From an uncultured bacterium (GTDB lineage: Bacteria; Bacteroidota; Bacteroidia; Bacteroidales; CAIWKO01): a DNA stretch of 37,372 nucleotides. A model generated the notes under the pieces. It searched no databases, was not told the DNA's origin, and saw nothing but the letters and a program-made list of their open reading frames with translations. Positions 34,542 through 37,372 of this stretch are shown in pieces; position 1 is the stretch's first letter, and the number at the start of each line of letters is the position of its first letter. Where the stretch lies: assembly GCA_903862465.1 (NCBI GenBank), contig CAIOYH010000228.1:1-37372 (forward strand), given 5' to 3'. The position numbers were made by a program, and so were the translations under genes.

Positions 34542-34946
34542 TTATTTTATTTCAGCGGCTACAACCTGCCCTTTAATGACTAAAGTAACCGTTGCATTTG
34601 TTGCATTGGAGATAACTGTAATCGTCTTATTGAAGGTTCCAATATTGTTGGTGTTATAGCCAATGTCTATTTTACCGGTTTGATTGGGAAGAACGGGTTC
34701 TTGGCTCCACGTAGGCGTGGTGCAACCACATGATTTTCTGACATCCGACAAAATCAATGGTTCATTTCCTGTGTTTTTGAAGACAAAGATACATGCGCCA
34801 TCTCCTCCTTGTGTCACAGTACCATAATCGTGTTCGAGATTGGTGAATGTGATTTCAGGACCATCAGGTTTTGGTGTGGCTGTTTGTGATTTGGCTGCAA
34901 AAGCAACAACAAATAGCAATGCGAAAATAATAGATAGTTTTTTCAT
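34542..34946 (-). CDS. DUF1573 protein, copy 1
   Basis: A 134-residue exported protein with a signal peptide (about 1-20, ending KSQ). The body is one DUF1573 Ig-like domain: HDYGTVTQGGDG, FVFKNTGNEPLIL, the invariant SCGCTTPTW and VISNATNATVTLVIKGQV. DUF1573 proteins are common, often duplicated, envelope proteins in Bacteroidota with no established function. The conserved CGC could bind metal or form a disulfide. It begins 27 bases after the second copy, in one operon, and is followed by a terminator. Confidence 0.9.
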   Translation of the reverse strand: MKKLSIIFALLFVVAFAAKSQTATPKPDGPEITFTNLEHDYGTVTQGGDGACIFVFKNTGNEPLILSDVRKSCGCTTPTWSQEPVLPNQTGKIDIGYNTNNIGTFNKTITVISNATNATVTLVIKGQVVAAEIK

Positions 34947-34973
34947 GATTAAGAATTATTGATTTTATTTATA

Positions 34974-35417
34974 TTAATTAGCTACGGGTGTGAAACCATT
35001 GTTTACTTGTTTTTCGGGTAATATTTCGCTTGGTTTTTGGATGATGCTACCCTTGATACTCAAGGTTACATTGGCAACCGTGGCATTGGAGGCAACATTA
35101 ATTTGTTTGCTGATGGTTCCCAATCTTTTGGTGTCGTAGGTGATTTGAATTACGGAAGTTTGACCGGGGAAGACAGGATCTTTGGGCCATTTAGGCACTG
35201 TGCATCCGCAAGAAGAAGTTACATTGGTGAGCAACAAGGGGGCGTCGCCTTCATTTTTAAACACGAACTCACAACTGCCATTAGCGCCTTGATAGATGGT
35301 GCCATAATCATAAACCACCGACTCAAATTTGATGACAGGTCCTTTTTCGGTTTGCGAAAAGGAGGTCAAGGAGAAGATGCCAACACATAATAAAAGGGAT
35401 ACTAAATACTTTTTCAT
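34974..35417 (-). CDS. DUF1573 protein, copy 2
   Basis: A 147-residue paralogue of the next gene. Signal peptide about 1-21 (ending SFSQ), then YDYGTIYQGANGSCEFVFKN, PLLLTNVTSSCGCTVPKWP and NVTLSIKGSI. Compared with copy 1 it has a C-terminal extension of about 20 residues. The two probably arose by tandem duplication. It is first in the two-gene operon with a TAATTTTG box 24 bases upstream. Envelope protein of unknown role. Confidence 0.9.
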   Translation of the reverse strand: MKKYLVSLLLCVGIFSLTSFSQTEKGPVIKFESVVYDYGTIYQGANGSCEFVFKNEGDAPLLLTNVTSSCGCTVPKWPKDPVFPGQTSVIQITYDTKRLGTISKQINVASNATVANVTLSIKGSIIQKPSEILPEKQVNNGFTPVAN

Positions 35418-35440
35418 AAGACGATGAATTTATTAAAAGG

Positions 35441-35448
35441 CAAAATTA
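35441..35448 (-). promoter_or_regulatory. Promoter -7 box TAATTTTG for the DUF1573 operon
   Basis: Exact TAnnTTTG match on the minus strand, 24 bases before the ATG at 35417. Confidence 0.6.
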
Positions 35449-35543
35449 CACAGAAAAAACTAATTTATGAGATACAATCTTCACTTTTTCAAATTTTATG
35501 CCAAAAATAGTTTTTGAGACAATTATTTTTAAAATTGATGAAT

Positions 35544-35906
35544 TTAGTTTTTCTTAGACGCATCCGGTTTTTTGCAGCATGGAGGCAGTTTGTCGTAAGC
35601 TGCTTGGTTTGCTTTGGTGTCGTCGGCATCGTAACCCAAACTGTTTAAAAGCAACCTGATTTTTTTATCATCGGTTTTGTTCGGGTTATAGACCACAGTG
35701 AGGATTTTTGTTGTTAAATCGAGGGTAGCTTTCTTTATGCCCGTTTCGTAAGCAAATGCACCTTCAATTCTGTCTTTACACATGCTGCATTGGGCAGAAG
35801 TTTGAATTTTTATTTCCACCTTTTCTTTTTGTGCGAATCCGCGAGTGGAAACCATCATACATAAGGCAACTATCAGCATTGTTAGGACTGCATTTTTTGT
35901 TTTCAT
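35544..35906 (-). CDS. Exported heavy-metal-associated (HMA) domain protein
   Basis: A 120-residue protein with a signal peptide (about 1-25, ending GFAQ), so probably periplasmic. One HMA fold follows: IQTSAQCSMCKDRIEG with the metal-binding CxxC, then KATLDLTTKILTVVYNP and LLLNSLGYDADD. A short tail holds PPCCKKP, a second possible metal site. Copper or another soft metal is the likely ligand; an export-side metal chaperone or sensor is possible. It is 27 bases downstream of a small cytosolic HMA protein, suggesting a two-gene metal-handling unit without a transporter in view. Confidence 0.88.
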   Translation of the reverse strand: MKTKNAVLTMLIVALCMMVSTRGFAQKEKVEIKIQTSAQCSMCKDRIEGAFAYETGIKKATLDLTTKILTVVYNPNKTDDKKIRLLLNSLGYDADDTKANQAAYDKLPPCCKKPDASKKN

Positions 35907-35933
35907 GTTTTTTGTTTTTAGATTAATTTACGT

Positions 35934-36149
35934 TTAAGCATCAAGGGGTTCGATTTCGAAGCCGACATTGTCCACCATTTCAATCACATCGGAAGCTTTC
36001 AGGGTGTCGGTTTCCACTGTGAGGATTTTATCCGGGTTTTCTAAGTCAATTTGCCACGATCTTATTTCGGCTCGGGCATCCAATACAGGTTTCACTTTCG
36101 ACAAGCAGGAGTTGCAATTGATACTGGTTTTGAAGATATAGGTTGGCAT
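35934..36149 (-). CDS. Small HMA-domain protein, putative cytosolic metal chaperone
   Basis: A 71-residue protein consisting of a single HMA-like fold: YIFKTSINCNSCLSKV with CNSC in the metal-loop position, then IRSWQIDLENPDKILTV and VIEMVDNVGFEIEPLDA. There is no signal peptide. Size and fold fit CopZ-type copper chaperones, although the residues around the motif differ from MxCxxC. It is the first gene of a pair with the exported HMA protein. No clear TAnnTTTG box was found upstream. Confidence 0.82.
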   Translation of the reverse strand: MPTYIFKTSINCNSCLSKVKPVLDARAEIRSWQIDLENPDKILTVETDTLKASDVIEMVDNVGFEIEPLDA

Positions 36150-36367
36150 GTTTGATTTTCTCTTTTAAACGATATTGGGGGGTATTTATTGTAGGAGTGG
36201 GGAATGAAAAATTAATAATGAAACATGAAAAATGGGGGAGGGTTCTATTGTTAGTTTGTTTTATTGTTGAATGGTTGATTGGTCAAATAGGCAGAGCCTA
36301 TATTGATATATTCAACTTAGGCTTAGCCTAAGCTGAACGGGAAATACAAATTTGTGTATGTTGATGT

Positions 36368-37007
36368 TTAATCACGTCCATAAAAAAGTCTTTCTTTTTT
36401 TGATTTCTTATTAATCCAATGGTTCAGTTGATATGTTAGATAGGCTGAACCACATCCAATGATTGCACCTGCCAATACATCGCTTGGGTAATGCACTCCT
36501 AAATCCATACGAGAGTATCCAACAGCACTCGCCCATAAAAACGAAGGCACAATAACATACCATTTCGGAAATGCAATACTTAATGAAGTCGCAGTTGCAA
36601 ATGCCATAGAGGTGTGCCCCGAAGGAAATGAAGGACTCCCTCCGTTAGTTTCTTTTTCTATATCGGGGTAAGTAGTAAAAGGTCGTTCTCGATTAATGCT
36701 ATATTTTAATGCTGTGGATATTAGAGCCGAAACTACAAATGTTTCAGCTATATAGATACCTTGTTTTTTTACAGTTATATCACCTTTAATTAACCCAACA
36801 GCATAAACAACTAATGGTGTTGCAATGCTAATAGCACTTGCAGTGTTTGTTATTCCCCTGAAAGTATTATCGAGTTTCCTATTCCTGTTTAAATTTAATT
36901 CTCTCAAGATTTTAATGTCAATATTTTGAGCATAAAGGGGTCGTTGAAAACAAATTCAATACAAATAGTAGGCAAAGGACTATTTTAAGCTTAAATATTT
37001 TCGTCAT
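36368..37007 (-). pseudogene. PAP2-family phosphatase with frameshift between signal peptide and enzyme
   Basis: The downstream frame encodes a complete PAP2 phosphatase: KYSINRERP (KxxxxxxRP), SFPSGHTSMAFATA (PSGH) and SRMDLGVHYPSD (SRxxxxxHxxxD), with about five hydrophobic segments. Reading upstream, that frame gives QRPLYAQNIDIKILRELNLNRN, a normal mature N-terminus after a signal cleavage site, but then meets a TGA with no ATG. The other frame begins with ATG at 37007 and encodes a signal peptide (MTKIFKLKIVLCLLFVLNLF), then stops soon after. Removing one T from the TTTT at 36947-36950 joins both. So the gene is frameshifted, read by slippage, or there is a sequence error. The only intact-frame alternative is TTG at 36907. 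Confidence 0.8.
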
Positions 37008-37071
37008 TTTTTGTTGTCTATTTTTTGAGGGAATTATAACGTTTCGGATATTACTTTTCGGTGGCATGTCA

Positions 37072-37079
37072 CAAAGTTA
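37072..37079 (-). promoter_or_regulatory. Promoter -7 box TAACTTTG for the PAP2 gene
   Basis: Exact TAnnTTTG match on the minus strand, 64 bases before the ATG at 37007. This supports that upstream ATG as the original start. Confidence 0.5.
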
Positions 37080-37145
37080 TCAAATTTGCAGTGTCTTTCT
37101 GCCTCTGAAAGCAAGTGCTTGTTATGCACCGCTTTTTCATTTAGA

Positions 37146-37372
37146 TTAACCTTGAAAGTCTCCACAATCATGTACTTTAAATTTAGACAATATACTTTTT
37201 AGAGTATAATATTTGACAATTCGTAGGTTTTTATTTTTTAGTTTTTTTCCGGATATGCTTAATTCATAAATTGGAATGGTTTCTATTTGAGTAAAAATAA
37301 ATTCATAATATTGGGTTTTTACTGAAAACTTATTTTTGGTAATTTCAGAATTAATAATATTATACTCGAGGC
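37146..37372 (-). CDS. 3' end of an unidentified gene (cut by window edge)
   Basis: On the minus strand an open frame of 74 codons enters from the right edge and ends with TAA at 37146. The translation is rich in Lys, Ile, Tyr and Asn (for example YYEFIFTQIETIPIYELSIS and NLRIVKYYTLKSILSKF), plausible for an AT-rich Bacteroidota gene. No start codon is inside the window, so it is easily missed. Family not recognised. Confidence 0.5.
   Translation of the reverse strand, partial: LEYNIINSEITKNKFSVKTQYYEFIFTQIETIPIYELSISGKKLKNKNLRIVKYYTLKSILSKFKVHDCGDFQG

Overview
The window is chromosomal DNA from a member of the Bacteroidota. Four things point there: repeated promoter -7 boxes of the TAnnTTTG type (about fifteen seen, mostly well placed before genes), a protein with a type IX secretion C-terminal sorting domain, a radical SAM/lipoprotein pair of the kind known from this phylum, and DUF5916, DUF1573 and Fibrobacter-paralogue (Fib_succ_major) proteins. 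Genus or order cannot be read from the sequence. There is no phage, IS transposase or CRISPR array. Accessory content is mostly intergenic: three different 21-bp tandem arrays, REP-like hairpins and several families of low-complexity tracts.

Layout. 1-558: 21-bp tandem array 1 and an AT-rich tract. 559-2139: putative lipoprotein plus radical SAM/SPASM maturase. 2146-5709 (minus): PP2C phosphatase with a membrane anchor and LysM domains, followed by a TMTC-like membrane/TPR protein. 5960-7714 (minus): UPF0158 protein and a T9SS-sorted BNR-repeat protein. 8009-8260: tandem array 2, then a lipoprotein whose leader carries REP-like hairpins. 9936-19780: a long plus-strand operon for leucine/isovalerate catabolism. 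19832-23280 (minus): a ClC channel gene broken by an in-frame TAG, and an NhaD antiporter. 23381-26006: REP-like region, two unrecognised genes and tandem array 3. 26149-31307 (minus): LolD-like ATPase, DUF5916 protein, CapD/PglF-type dehydratase. 31512-32600: gcvT. 32657-33094: four tRNA genes. 33240-37007 (minus): aminotransferase, two DUF1573 proteins, two heavy-metal (HMA) proteins and a frameshifted PAP2 phosphatase. The last bases hold the 3' end of an unidentified gene.

The most interesting system is the operon at 10041-19728. It holds acyl-CoA dehydrogenase, the 3-methylcrotonyl-CoA carboxylase beta subunit (MccB), a LiuC-type hydratase, HMG-CoA lyase and both subunits of a 3-oxoacid CoA-transferase, which is the isovaleryl-CoA to acetyl-CoA route. 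The expected biotin carboxylase subunit (MccA) is absent. In its place is a 728-residue protein in which a pyruvate/oxaloacetate carboxyltransferase domain (transcarboxylase 5S type, all four metal ligands present) is joined to what looks like the BT and biotinyl domains of MccA. With MccB this predicts a biotin-dependent transcarboxylase that would move a carboxyl group between an oxaloacetate-like donor and 3-methylcrotonyl-CoA without ATP. This is an inference from domain architecture and gene context. The operon also holds a second HMG-CoA-lyase-like protein in which the usual catalytic cysteine position is glutamine.

Two genes look damaged: ClC (single TAG) and PAP2 (one extra T in a T4 run that separates the signal peptide from the enzyme). 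Several start codons were moved downstream because the upstream TTG alternatives lie within or ahead of the promoter -7 box.
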